A stretch of DNA of 64,000 bases from Oceanospirillales bacterium (GTDB taxonomy: Bacteria; Pseudomonadota; Gammaproteobacteria; Xanthomonadales; SZUA-36): assembly GCA_003233115.1 (NCBI GenBank), contig QIKV01000124.1, positions 1-64,000 of the forward strand, in the 5' to 3' direction. A program made the position numbers and the translations under genes. How positions within the stretch are numbered: the first letter of the stretch is position 1; the number at the start of each line of letters is the position of its first letter. The notes beneath the pieces were generated by a model. It saw nothing but the letters and a program-made list of their open reading frames with translations, made no database searches and had not been told where the DNA came from. Below, piece by piece: positions 1-9,888 of this stretch.

Positions 1-209
1 TGTCAGATACAATCACTGGTACCGTAAAATGGTTCAATGACGAAAAAGGTTTTGGTTTTATTTCCCGTGAAGGCGAGCGTGACGTTTTTGTCCACTTCCG
101 CCAGATCGTCGGCGAAGGCCGTAAGACCCTGAAAGAAGGACAGCAGGTTGAGTTCACTGTTGGTGAAGGCCTGAAAGGACCGCAGGCAGAAAATGTAAAT
201 CCGCTGTAA
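1..209 (+). CDS. Cold-shock protein (CspA family), 5' end truncated by the window edge
   Basis: Reading from base 3: [73 protein letters not shown] and DVFVHF RNP motifs. Confidence 0.95.
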   Translation, partial: SDTITGTVKWFNDEKGFGFISREGERDVFVHFRQIVGEGRKTLKEGQQVEFTVGEGLKGPQAENVNPL

Positions 210-230
210 TAGTTTTCGTTCTGTAAAAAA

Positions 231-258
231 ACCCGGCAGGCCTGCCGGGTTTTTTTTA
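231..258 (+). terminator. Rho-independent terminator after the cold-shock gene
   Basis: acccggcagg/cctgccgggt stem followed by tttttttt. Confidence 0.9.
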
Positions 259-275
259 TTTTGGAACGGTGGATT

Positions 276-315
276 CCTGTAGGAGGGAGCAGCAAAGCTG
301 GTCGCTCCTCGCAGG
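276..315. repeat. REP-like imperfect palindrome
   Basis: cctgtaggagggagcagc-aaa-gctggtcgctcctcgcagg; same core recurs elsewhere in the window. Confidence 0.6.
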
Positions 316-321
316 TGTATT

Positions 322-2505
322 TTAATTCAGCCCACGGCGTTCCAGCAATGGCTTGATATCCGGTTCAGCACCGGTGAAGTTCTTGAACAGGACCATGGCA
401 TCTTCAGAACCGCCGCGTGACAGCAGGCTCTCGCGGAAATAGTCGCCGTTTGCCCGGGTCATGCCACCATGGCGCTTGAACCACTCAACGGTATCGGCAT
501 CCAGTACTTCACTCCAGATATAGGCGTAGTAACCGGCCGAATAGCCACCGATAATATGTGAGAAGTATGTGCTGCGGTAACGTGGCGGCACGGTATCCAA
601 AGCAATGCCGGCTTTTTCCAGGGCGCTGGCTTCAAATGCCAGCAGGTTGTCTGCATTGGGCGCATCTGCCGGTTTCAGTTGGTGCAAAGCCTGGTCAAGC
701 AGTGCTGCTGCCAGGTATTCGGTCGTGGCATAGCCCTGGTTGAATTTCTGCGTGGCGAGGACCTTATCCAGCAGTTCCTTTGGCATGGCTTCACCGGTTT
801 TATAGTGGACGGCATAATTGGCCAGTACGGCCGGCCATATCGCCCACATCTCATTCACTTGCGATGGGTATTCTACGAAATCACGCGGTACCGATGTACC
901 TGAGAAAGAGGGATATTCCACATTGGAGAACATACCGTGCAGTGCGTGGCCGAATTCGTGGAACATCGTGGTCACTTCGTCGAAAGTCAACAAGGTTGGT
1001 TCGCCTGCGGCCGGCTTGGTAATGTTCAGGTGATTGGCTACTACCGGCTGGGTGCCCAGCAGCTTTGATTGGCTGACATAGGCACTCATCCACGCGCCGC
1101 CACGTTTGGAAGGGCGCGCATAGGGATCCATGATGAACAGCGCCAGCGGCGAGCCATCGGCATCAAATACGTCAAACACGCGGACATCTTTCTGGTAAAC
1201 CGGCAAGTCGTGCCGTTCTTTGAAGGTCAGGCCATAAACCTGGTTGGCCGCAAAGAACACGCCCTTTTTCAGCACGTTGTTGAATTCGAAGTAGGGGCGA
1301 AGCTGTGATGCGTCGAAATCATAACGTTGCTTGCGCACCTTTTCAGCGTAAAAATCCCAGTCCCAGGAGGCCAATTTGAAGTTACCACCTTCGGCATCAA
1401 TGATGGCTTGCATATCCGCAGCTTCACGTTTGGCGTTGGCAACCGCAGCCGGTGTAAGCCGGGCAAGCATCGTATTAACGGCCTCAGTGGTGCGGGCAGT
1501 CTGGTTTTCAAGGCGGTAGGAAGCGTAGTTTTCATAGCCCATCAACTGGGCACGCTCGGCACGGAGTTTGATGATTTGTGTCAGCACTTTGCGATTATCA
1601 AATTTACCACCATGGCTGCCACGGGCCAGTGAAGCCTGCATGATGCGTTCGCGTAATGCGCGGTCTTGCAGCGAAGCCAAAGGCGGTTGCTGGCTGGTGT
1701 TGAGCAGGGCGATCAGGTATTTGCCTTTCAGGCCCCTGGCGGTAGCCAGCTTGGCCGCAGCTTCAATCTGGATATCGGAAAGTCCCGCAAGCTCTTCGAG
1801 GCTGTCGACGAGCACGGCGGAGGCATTCACTTCGTTCAAAACATTCTGGCTGAAAGTAGTCTTTAAAGTAGCCAGTTCGGCGTTCATTGCCTTGAGTTTT
1901 TCCTTGTCTGCATTGGAAAGCTCTGCGCCGGCACGGATAAAGTTCTTGTAGGTTTCTACCACCAGATGGTATGACTCAGGATCCAGCTTGAGTTCATCGC
2001 GTTGTTTGTAGATGGCCTTTATGCGGGCAAAGAGCTTGCTGTTGAGCAGGATCTGGTCGCTATGCGCAGACAGCAATGGAGCCATTTCGCTACGGATTTT
2101 CTCCAGGTCATCATTGGTATTGGCACCTGTCATGGCAAAAAATACCCGCGATACCCGGTCGAGGGTCTGGCCGGAACGTTCCAGCGGGACCAGTGTATTG
2201 TCCAGCGCGGGTGCTGCGGTATTGTTGACAATCGCCTCGATCTCAGCCAGGTGTTCCTGCATGCCCCGTGCAAACGCAGGTTTGTAATCCGAGGTCTTGA
2301 TTTTATCGAATGGTGGGTAATGCATGTACAAAGGGCTTTCCTTGAAAAATGGGTTGTTCTTGTCAGACGAAGTTGCTATTGCGGTCTCCGTCTGATTATT
2401 AGTTTCAGGTGATGCAGTCGCTGCCTGTTCGTTGTCAGTTTTAGAGCAACCGGCGGCAGCCAGAAGCAGTACTGTTGTCAGCGCCAGCAGTAAATTGGAT
2501 TTCAT
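322..2505 (-). CDS. M3 family oligopeptidase / peptidyl-dipeptidase, predicted lipoprotein
   Basis: HEFGHALHGMF zinc motif; lipobox-like LLLAAAGCSK at the N-terminus. Confidence 0.93.
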   Translation of the reverse strand: MKSNLLLALTTVLLLAAAGCSKTDNEQAATASPETNNQTETAIATSSDKNNPFFKESPLYMHYPPFDKIKTSDYKPAFARGMQEHLAEIEAIVNNTAAPALDNTLVPLERSGQTLDRVSRVFFAMTGANTNDDLEKIRSEMAPLLSAHSDQILLNSKLFARIKAIYKQRDELKLDPESYHLVVETYKNFIRAGAELSNADKEKLKAMNAELATLKTTFSQNVLNEVNASAVLVDSLEELAGLSDIQIEAAAKLATARGLKGKYLIALLNTSQQPPLASLQDRALRERIMQASLARGSHGGKFDNRKVLTQIIKLRAERAQLMGYENYASYRLENQTARTTEAVNTMLARLTPAAVANAKREAADMQAIIDAEGGNFKLASWDWDFYAEKVRKQRYDFDASQLRPYFEFNNVLKKGVFFAANQVYGLTFKERHDLPVYQKDVRVFDVFDADGSPLALFIMDPYARPSKRGGAWMSAYVSQSKLLGTQPVVANHLNITKPAAGEPTLLTFDEVTTMFHEFGHALHGMFSNVEYPSFSGTSVPRDFVEYPSQVNEMWAIWPAVLANYAVHYKTGEAMPKELLDKVLATQKFNQGYATTEYLAAALLDQALHQLKPADAPNADNLLAFEASALEKAGIALDTVPPRYRSTYFSHIIGGYSAGYYAYIWSEVLDADTVEWFKRHGGMTRANGDYFRESLLSRGGSEDAMVLFKNFTGAEPDIKPLLERRGLN

Positions 2506-2756
2506 GGATATGTTTCCTCAAAAGGCTTAATAAGTAACCGGTCGATTCTACCCTAAATGTCGATTCAATGCCCCTGTCACGGCAGCGTTTATAGATTCCA
2601 GGGAGGAAGGAAATGAGACCGGGGACCGGTCGCGAAATTGGCCGGCTCCAACCGCATTACCGGTCACGATTGGTAAAAATTAGCAATTTGTTTAAACTCC
2701 CCGGCAGCGGAGTTGTCCCTCTCCCACACCATCGTTATTAAACTGGAGTCGTACAG

Positions 2757-3575
2757 GTGAATTACTGGCTGTTTGTTGGATTGGTTCTGACCGCTGTGGT
2801 GGTCGCGCTGCTGGTTCCGGTCTATCGCCTGAGAAAGGCCGTCCAGACGCCGTTCCCTGACGCATGGGTGGCGATTGTTGAGGGCAATATTGCAGTTTAC
2901 AAAAACCTGCCAACGCCCTTGCGTTTGCAACTTCGCAAGCTAATCAAACAGTTTCTGCACCAGAAGCATTTCTCCGGCGCCGGCGGACTGACAATTACCG
3001 ATGAAATACGTGTCACCATTGCAGCGGAAGCCTGCATGCTGCTGTTAAACCGCAGGACCGGTGTGTACCCGTCTCTGAAGTACATCATTGTTTATCCCAC
3101 CGCCTTTATAGTTGATCGACCCCAGGGTGGAGCAGATGGAATCGTCAGTGAGGGGCGCAAGGGTTTATTGGGTGAGTCGTGGAGCAACGGCAAGGTCATC
3201 CTGGCATGGGATAATGTTCTCCACGGGTCGACCAATTTTGTTGATGGCCAGAACGTTGTTTTGCATGAGTTCGCACATCAACTCGATAGCGAATCCGGCA
3301 ACACCAATGGCGCACCGATTCTCGTTGGTAAAAATTGCCTGCGTACGTGGGCGGGTACACTTTCAAGTGAATTTGAAGTTCTGCAGGAAGACGCCTGGCT
3401 GGGAAAAAAGTCTTTATTAGACCACTATGGGGCAACCAACCCGGCAGAGTTTTTTGCTGTGTCCACCGAGACCTTTTTCGAAAAGCCCGTGCAAATGGCT
3501 AAATATCATGCGGAGCTATTTGAAGTGCTCAAGTGCTATTACCGGGTTGACCCAAGGGCGTGGCATAAGGTGTAA
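2757..3575 (+). CDS. MtfA-family zinc-dependent peptidase
   Basis: GTG start; N-terminal TM; NVVLHEFAHQLD motif. Confidence 0.85.
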   Translation: MNYWLFVGLVLTAVVVALLVPVYRLRKAVQTPFPDAWVAIVEGNIAVYKNLPTPLRLQLRKLIKQFLHQKHFSGAGGLTITDEIRVTIAAEACMLLLNRRTGVYPSLKYIIVYPTAFIVDRPQGGADGIVSEGRKGLLGESWSNGKVILAWDNVLHGSTNFVDGQNVVLHEFAHQLDSESGNTNGAPILVGKNCLRTWAGTLSSEFEVLQEDAWLGKKSLLDHYGATNPAEFFAVSTETFFEKPVQMAKYHAELFEVLKCYYRVDPRAWHKV

Positions 3576-3609
3576 AAGCTGTAAGCGGCCCCCTCCTGCG
3601 GTAGCGCCG

Positions 3610-4092
3610 TCAATCTCTGAAATTTTTGTATTGCAGGGGGATGCCGGGGCTGGTGTCTTTTAGCAGCGTGATTACGGCTTGCAAGTCATCGCGCTTTTTC
3701 CCGCTAACCCTGAGTTGTTCACCCTGGATCGCGGTCTGTACTCTAATTTTACTTTGCTTGATCAGCTTGACCAGTTCCCTGGCAGTCGATGTATCGATCC
3801 CCACGTTGATCTTGACGGCCTGGGTGGCTGTGCGGGCCTGGATGACCGGTTCAGCTTTTTCCAGGCAGGCAATATCTATTCCACGCTTTACCAGTTTATT
3901 GCAGAGAATGTCGTACATTTGATTGAGTTGAAAATCAGATTCGGTGTGCATGGTCATGACGTTGTCTGCCAGGTCAAATTTTGAACCTGTACCTTTAAAG
4001 TCAAAGCGGGTTGTGACCTCGCGGTTAGCCTGGTCAAGGCCATTCGACAATTCGTGCTGGTTAACTTCGGAAACCACATCAAAAGAAGGCAT
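3610..4092 (-). CDS. yajQ: YajQ family nucleotide-binding protein
   Basis: MPSFDVVSEVNQHELSNGLDQANREVTTRFDFKG and GIPLQYKNFRD ending, family hallmarks. Confidence 0.95.
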   Translation of the reverse strand: MPSFDVVSEVNQHELSNGLDQANREVTTRFDFKGTGSKFDLADNVMTMHTESDFQLNQMYDILCNKLVKRGIDIACLEKAEPVIQARTATQAVKINVGIDTSTARELVKLIKQSKIRVQTAIQGEQLRVSGKKRDDLQAVITLLKDTSPGIPLQYKNFRD

Positions 4093-4210
4093 ATCGAATT
4101 CCTGTATTTTTTATAGTCGATCAGGCACTTGGCGATCAGGTACCTGGGGGCTGATATTGGGGCCTGATACGGTAGTATCAATGTTGTTGGTAGCAGTGCT
4201 GATCCTACGT

Positions 4211-4232
4211 TACAGGGTTGACACTACACTAG
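4211..4232. repeat. Possible degenerate solo terminal inverted repeat of the MITE-like family
   Basis: tacagg-gttg-acactacactag versus tacagg-acactacactag in the intact TIRs. Confidence 0.4.
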
Positions 4233-4320
4233 TTCAGCGCAGCAACACTACAAATTATCTCCGGCATGGCTGGTCCCTCCTGCGTGTTACCATGCGAAGC
4301 AAATCCTGGAGGATGTGTTT

Positions 4321-4875
4321 ATGAACGAATTATCTGAGGCGGCTAAAAAGACCTCTGGAGCTGTCACGGTGTGGGGTGTGTTGACCATTGTACTTGGCAT
4401 TTTTGCGCTCGGATCCCCGCTGATCAGCGGCCTTGCGTTGGCTGTGCTTATCGGCATTTCCATGATTGCCGCCGGCCTGGCGCAGACGGTGTACGCTTTT
4501 CAGGCTGGCTCGATTGGACGGGGTATCCTGAGGTTGCTGTTTGGCGGAATCACGGTACTCGCCGGTATTGCGATTACCGGGCAGCCGGGGATGGCACTGG
4601 CAACGCTGACACTGTTGTTGGCGATCTATTTTATTGTAGACGGGCTGTCGACCCTGTTTGCGTCCAGGGCGGTAGCCGGTGGGCAGGGTAAAGGCTGGGT
4701 GATCTTCAACGGCATAGTCACGCTGATACTGGGCCTGATGATCTGGCGGGGATGGCCAGTGAGCGGTGCCTGGGCCATTGGTATCCTGCTGGGAACCCGC
4801 CTGATCTTCTCCGGCATGACCATGTTGGCACTGGCCTCGGCCGGGCGCGCCGTTGCCGACAAGTTACCGCGCTGA
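4321..4875 (+). CDS. HdeD/DUF308-family multi-TM membrane protein
   Basis: Hydrophobic repeated TM segments; GVLTIVLGIFALGSPL; aatcctggagg SD upstream of ATG at 4321. Confidence 0.8.
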   Translation: MNELSEAAKKTSGAVTVWGVLTIVLGIFALGSPLISGLALAVLIGISMIAAGLAQTVYAFQAGSIGRGILRLLFGGITVLAGIAITGQPGMALATLTLLLAIYFIVDGLSTLFASRAVAGGQGKGWVIFNGIVTLILGLMIWRGWPVSGAWAIGILLGTRLIFSGMTMLALASAGRAVADKLPR

Positions 4876-4995
4876 ATGATCGATCTGGCCATAAATTTTT
4901 GATGAAAAATCAGGATTGTATATAGTTCGGTAAGTTTTTACGTAATATTCCTGATAAACTAACCGGTCCAGATCAAAAGGAATTGGAGTTTGAAT

Positions 4996-5568
4996 ATGTT
5001 TGAAAAACACAGAAACGGCAAGCAGGACCCAGGTAACATGCAGGCACCACAGGACAGTTTTACGGCTTCCCCAAAACCGGCGGTCAGTAGCGGCAAGGCC
5101 GCTGTCATCGGTCCGGGCATTCAGATTAAAGGTGATATAACCGGAGATGAGAACCTTATTGTTGAAGGCAAAGTTAGCGGCAAAATCAAACTTGATTCAC
5201 ACCAGGTTGACATTGGTCAGAACGGTCAGGTAAATGCTGATATTACCGCCAGGGTTATCAAGATATCCGGTAAAGTCCGCGGCGACCTTAACGGCACTGA
5301 AAAGGTTGTGATTTCCAGTAGCGGAAATGTTCACGGCAATATTGTTGCCCCGCGTATGACGCTTGAAGACGGTGCCATTTTCAAAGGCAGCATCGACATG
5401 GATCCAGGTGAACCGGCGCAGTCTGTTAGCACCAAGGTGCCGGCCAGGAAAGCCGAAAAAAAGATCGAAGACAAAAAGATTGGAGAAGCACCTAAAGTTG
5501 CGACGGGCAAAGTTACGACGGGTGAGAAGCCTAAAGAGAGTACAGGTTACTCACTCAATGGTGGTTAG
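4996..5568 (+). CDS. Bactofilin (polymer-forming cytoskeletal) family protein
   Basis: GIQIKGDITGDENLIVEGKVSGKIKLDSHQVDIGQNGQVNADITARVIKISGKVRGDL, bactofilin beta-helix pattern. Confidence 0.9.
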   Translation: MFEKHRNGKQDPGNMQAPQDSFTASPKPAVSSGKAAVIGPGIQIKGDITGDENLIVEGKVSGKIKLDSHQVDIGQNGQVNADITARVIKISGKVRGDLNGTEKVVISSSGNVHGNIVAPRMTLEDGAIFKGSIDMDPGEPAQSVSTKVPARKAEKKIEDKKIGEAPKVATGKVTTGEKPKESTGYSLNGG

Positions 5569-5646
5569 TGTTCTATTATTCGCGTCGCAGAAGCAGGCCG
5601 GATTCCGCCCTTTCAGCGGTATATTTTTTGACAGAAGATTGATGAA

Positions 5647-6297
5647 TTGAACAGAGTCTATTCAGGCACAGCGGGTGTGGGCCGACTGCCCGCAGTGCCG
5701 CCGATGCCGCCGATGCCGCGCACCCAGCAGACTCTTTTGTTTCCAAACCTGGTGAAAAAAATTGATCCGGACCGGCGTTTGTCAATACTTGAAGTCGGAC
5801 CGGCGCTACCCGAGACGGTTGAGTTTTTTTCACGATTTAAATGCCGCTTACAATTTGCATCCATGTATACCAATCCGGTGTTGCAAATGCAGTCAGGCGA
5901 GTTTTCAGAGAACGAACTGGCCGAGCATTTCACCCTGTCTTTCGATTTCCCCAGGGAGACACACTTTGATCTGTGCCTGTTCTGGGATTTTTTGAATTAT
6001 CTCGACGACAAGGCATTGCGGGCATTTAACACGGCAATAAAGCCATTTTGTCACAAAACTACCCGGGCTCACGCATTTACCGTTCGCACGCTGGATACTT
6101 CCTTTCCCAATCAGCACTATGGCATTGAACAGGCCCATATATTTCGCATCCGTCCCGTGTCTGGCAAGCAAAGACAGCGTTTCCCCAAAACCCAGGCGAC
6201 ACTGGTCAACCTGTTACCCTGTTTTGATATCGACCAGGGCATGCTACTCCCGGATGGCAGGTTGGAAGTCCTTATGTCGGCCAGTCAGTCAGGCTAA
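5647..6297 (+). CDS. Hypothetical protein, possibly degenerate SAM-methyltransferase-like
   Basis: TTG start; long ORF with LSILEVGPALPETVEFF and HFDLCLFWDFLNYLDDKAL; PPMPPMPR tract near the N-terminus. Confidence 0.6.
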   Translation: MNRVYSGTAGVGRLPAVPPMPPMPRTQQTLLFPNLVKKIDPDRRLSILEVGPALPETVEFFSRFKCRLQFASMYTNPVLQMQSGEFSENELAEHFTLSFDFPRETHFDLCLFWDFLNYLDDKALRAFNTAIKPFCHKTTRAHAFTVRTLDTSFPNQHYGIEQAHIFRIRPVSGKQRQRFPKTQATLVNLLPCFDIDQGMLLPDGRLEVLMSASQSG

Positions 6298-6938
6298 GCC
6301 AGCGCCGGGAAACTGTACCCAAAAACCTCAATATCTTCATGAAACCACCGTGCTACTATGTCCCGGGTTTCAGCATCGTAATAGGATTGGCAGGGGGTCC
6401 GTTGGGTGGCATTGAGGTGGGGTAATGCAGCATCCAGGCCGATATCACGTTTGATTTGATCAAAATCCTCACTGATGGACTCAAATTTGCCGACATAGTC
6501 TATTGAAATCTTACCGTCGTTATCTTTTAGCCAGTCAACCTGTGGCTGAAAAGACTTGGGGCTATTGTAGTAAAAAACATTTTTTTTCTCCCCATAGGTC
6601 ATTTTTACCCAGTCGGGAAATGAGATGCCCCGTGATGCGATTTTAGTTTTGTCCTTTTTCCGTCGATACTCATAGTGGGACACGACCTTATCCCACGGAT
6701 TTCTCACCAGTGTGAATTTATACGCAGCGTTCCATCTATCCATGCCGATCCGGGCAATGATTTCCTTTGCGGTCAGGTGATCCTTTACGGGCAGGCCAAT
6801 GGCTTTGCCTATGCTTGTGCCGGCAGTTTTATTGATATGAATAAATATAAACGGCCCATTGCCGCCCGGTCTCAGTGGTGAGGGCTTGATGTGAAAAAGT
6901 TTGTATATCAGCCTTTCATGGCCTGGCCTGTGAATCAT
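6294..6938 (-). CDS. Sulfotransferase family 2 protein
   Basis: 5'-PSB-like FIFIHINKTAGTSIGKA; 3'-PB-like FTLVRNPWDKVVSHYEYRR. Confidence 0.88.
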   Translation of the reverse strand: MIHRPGHERLIYKLFHIKPSPLRPGGNGPFIFIHINKTAGTSIGKAIGLPVKDHLTAKEIIARIGMDRWNAAYKFTLVRNPWDKVVSHYEYRRKKDKTKIASRGISFPDWVKMTYGEKKNVFYYNSPKSFQPQVDWLKDNDGKISIDYVGKFESISEDFDQIKRDIGLDAALPHLNATQRTPCQSYYDAETRDIVARWFHEDIEVFGYSFPALA

Positions 6939-8029
6939 TTGCGGGCCGCTGAATGTTTTTGCTGGTTAAGCTGCTGGCGCATTCTGAAATTGCGCCAATT
7001 GTTAGGCGGCTTGGTGTCTTGCCAGCCACTTTGCAGCATTTCCTCTACGGCATCCAGGATGCGTATTGAGGATTTACCATCAAGGTAGGGTGTAACGGAA
7101 CGCCCATAGGCATGGATGGCCTTGACCAGTGTGTCGTCAGGTGCCAGTGCATGACCAATGGCCGCCTCCAGTGCGTGTGCGCCGGTGATATTGATCATGC
7201 AGGCCTGAGGGTCCCGGTTTCTAAACGTCACGACCGGTTTATTGAGCAACAGGAACTCCTGCAGTATGGAGGAGTTGTCACTCACCATGACATCGGCTCT
7301 TTGCAATAAATCGATCACCTCGCCGGTGCCGTGATAGGAAAGGTTCTCACTCTCGAGCGAACGGTATCTGCCGACGGTATCTGCCGCCATTTTCGGGTGC
7401 AAGGTCACCAGCCATTGCCATTGGTCCGATTGTGACAGCCGTTCTATTTCCTGGTAAAGCGCCCTGGCACCGGACAATCGCCGGGTGAAGGTCGAGGCGT
7501 ACAGAATCTGCGGTCGGTGATAGCCGGTGTCGTCACGGGGCCTGGTCAGGATGGCATCCAGTTTCAGCCAGCCGGTTTCACAAACCCGAAAATATCCATG
7601 TTGTCTGGCAATGGGTTCGAGCATGGCGGTTCGCGATGGCCCCTCGGTGCAGTAAAGATCAAATAAGCCGCGCTCAGGGTAGATATTGCCACGCTTGTCT
7701 TCGTTGAGCCCGTGAAATACCTGCACCTTGAGGCCAGGAATAAATCCTGGCACCCTGTCCCCTGGTGCAAAAACGACATCCGGGTGATAGGCAACGGCCG
7801 CGTCAATATCGGGTGCGACTGCCTCACCCCGCTCCAACAGGCTTGCAGACGCATCTCCGAGCAGGAACCAACGTACCTGGTGGCCCCGTTTGCGGGCGGT
7901 GCTCTGCAACGGGCGCAGCATTGCAAAAGAATAATCCTGCTCAACATAAAACAGGAAACGTCTGGAGTTCTGGCTGGTGGTGATGGCTGCGTCCTTAACC
8001 GTGCATCTGGCTGTCATAAGACAGCACAT
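6935..8029 (-). CDS. CDP-glycerol glycerophosphotransferase-like / glycosyltransferase
   Basis: VFHGLNEDKRGN, ILYASTFTRRLSG, TLHPKM, DVMVSDNSSILQEFLLLNKPVV motifs; 4-bp overlap with the downstream sulfotransferase. Confidence 0.75.
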   Translation of the reverse strand: MCCLMTARCTVKDAAITTSQNSRRFLFYVEQDYSFAMLRPLQSTARKRGHQVRWFLLGDASASLLERGEAVAPDIDAAVAYHPDVVFAPGDRVPGFIPGLKVQVFHGLNEDKRGNIYPERGLFDLYCTEGPSRTAMLEPIARQHGYFRVCETGWLKLDAILTRPRDDTGYHRPQILYASTFTRRLSGARALYQEIERLSQSDQWQWLVTLHPKMAADTVGRYRSLESENLSYHGTGEVIDLLQRADVMVSDNSSILQEFLLLNKPVVTFRNRDPQACMINITGAHALEAAIGHALAPDDTLVKAIHAYGRSVTPYLDGKSSIRILDAVEEMLQSGWQDTKPPNNWRNFRMRQQLNQQKHSAARK

Positions 8030-8201
8030 TGACCTGATTCAGTTGATTAATGCTGATTGTATCACTTGTCATTGACAACCGAAGCAGGGCGGCTGTCGCA
8101 TTCCTGAATGTGGTGCCTACTGCCCCCGCGGGAGTATTTGTTCCCCCCGTATTCAGCTAAACTTCATGACTTTGTGCAGCGGAATAAACAGGCCAGTTGC
8201 T

Positions 8202-9209
8202 ATGCATATTTACTTTGGAACCGTAGCGAGAGCCGCGCCGGTGAGTGCGGGCGGAAGTCTGTTTAAGCTGGATTGGGAAAGTAAAGCCATCATTAGGGAA
8301 GTACCCAACATACCCGTCAAGCCATCGCTGTACCATGATCCGAATGCGCGTGGCAATGTGCGCGGGTGCCGGGGCATCCGTATCGTTGATGATCAGGTCA
8401 TTGCCGCTGATTATCACACGCTGAATTTTTATGACCGTGACTTGAACCTGCAGCACACGATGACACATGGCCTGATGGTTGGTTTGCATGAAACCTGCAT
8501 CTCGGGGTCATCGATTTGGGTGACATCAACCACCCTGGATGCAGCCCTGAAATACAGCCTTGGAGACGGCACACTGGAAGCCTCCCACTGGCCCAGGGAA
8601 ATGCCCGAATTCCAGCGTGCTCTCAACCTCGAACCCCTTGGCATCGACAAATCCGCCGATAATCGCCTGAACTTCCTTGCGCGACACTCTTTCCGCGGGC
8701 CATCACACCTGCATCTGAATGCCGTGTGTGAGTTTCGGGGTGAACTGTATGCCTTGTTCCACTCCAAAAGCGTTGTGGCCAATCTGAGCCGGGGGACCAT
8801 CGTTATTCGGGATGAAAAACTGAAACACGCACACAACCTGATCATGGAAGAGCCCGGCGTTGTATATATCAATGATACCCATCGTACCGTGGTGCGTCAG
8901 TACGACTTGAGCAGCGGCAAACAAATCCGCGCTATCGACATAAAACGAATGCGCGGCATTAAGCCACTACTGTTAAAAAGTGCTGCCCGGGCAATCCGGG
9001 AAATGGGTATTAATTTTTTCGGTAGCCGGCGCAAGGCGACTGCCAAACCACTATATTTGCGTGGTCTGGCTATACACGGGAACCACATTTTCGCCGGCTT
9101 TTCACCTGCGACTATTGTGTGCATCAATAAAACCAGTGGTGAACTGGTCGATTATTACTTTCATAGTACTGATATGCGCGTGTGTATCCATGGCCTGGCC
9201 TGTGCGTAA
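8202..9209 (+). CDS. Hypothetical protein, probable beta-propeller-like fold
   Basis: MHIYFGTVARAAPVSAGGSLFKLDWESKAI; repeated short blade-like strands; no catalytic motif recognised. Confidence 0.6.
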   Translation: MHIYFGTVARAAPVSAGGSLFKLDWESKAIIREVPNIPVKPSLYHDPNARGNVRGCRGIRIVDDQVIAADYHTLNFYDRDLNLQHTMTHGLMVGLHETCISGSSIWVTSTTLDAALKYSLGDGTLEASHWPREMPEFQRALNLEPLGIDKSADNRLNFLARHSFRGPSHLHLNAVCEFRGELYALFHSKSVVANLSRGTIVIRDEKLKHAHNLIMEEPGVVYINDTHRTVVRQYDLSSGKQIRAIDIKRMRGIKPLLLKSAARAIREMGINFFGSRRKATAKPLYLRGLAIHGNHIFAGFSPATIVCINKTSGELVDYYFHSTDMRVCIHGLACA

Positions 9210-9215
9210 TACCGG

Positions 9216-9854
9216 CTAGGAGCTTTCTTCGAAGGTGTATTCAAACAGTTCAATCTCCCTGGACCAGTGCCGGGCCACCAGTTGCCTGCTTTCATTGTCG
9301 TAGTAGTTCCGAAAGCGCTGGTGCTGCGTTACATTTTTACGCGGCAGAGGCTGGTGGACAAGGCCGATCCGCTCGCAAACGGTGTGCCAGTCACCCTGCA
9401 GGTTCTCCAGTTTGCCGACAAAATCCATCAACAGTTTCCCCTGCTGGTCACATAACATATTCATCTGGTAGGCATCGTTGCGTGGTACCTGCATTTGGAT
9501 GAACTGCTTGAAGCCAGCCAGCTTTTTTACACGGGCATGACGACCGTGCAGGGGCCTTTCGAGCAGGAACTCATACTCTGAAACCAGCCGCTCCCACGGG
9601 TTGCGGACAAATGCGAATTTAAAGTACCGGTCGAACCTTTTTGCCGGCATTCGTTTTTGCACCGAACGGATATCATCATGTGCCCGGAATACATATTTGT
9701 GGTAGTCCCGCTCCAGCCGGGCCCGGCTCTTTATATGTGCAAGCCGACCAGCCGGTCTTGGTATACACAGCGGTAGCAAAACGGCTTTCATGCTGGTGCT
9801 GGCCACTTTGCGTATGCGCAGGAAAATGAATTCGTGACTATCAGAAATCAGCAT
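9216..9854 (-). CDS. Sulfotransferase family 2 protein (second copy, divergent)
   Basis: FIFLRIRKVASTSMKAVLL (5'-PSB variant) and FAFVRNPWERLVSEYEFLL. Confidence 0.85.
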   Translation of the reverse strand: MLISDSHEFIFLRIRKVASTSMKAVLLPLCIPRPAGRLAHIKSRARLERDYHKYVFRAHDDIRSVQKRMPAKRFDRYFKFAFVRNPWERLVSEYEFLLERPLHGRHARVKKLAGFKQFIQMQVPRNDAYQMNMLCDQQGKLLMDFVGKLENLQGDWHTVCERIGLVHQPLPRKNVTQHQRFRNYYDNESRQLVARHWSREIELFEYTFEESS

Positions 9855-9888
9855 GCTGTCTGCGTGGAAAAGACGTACCAGGGGTCAA

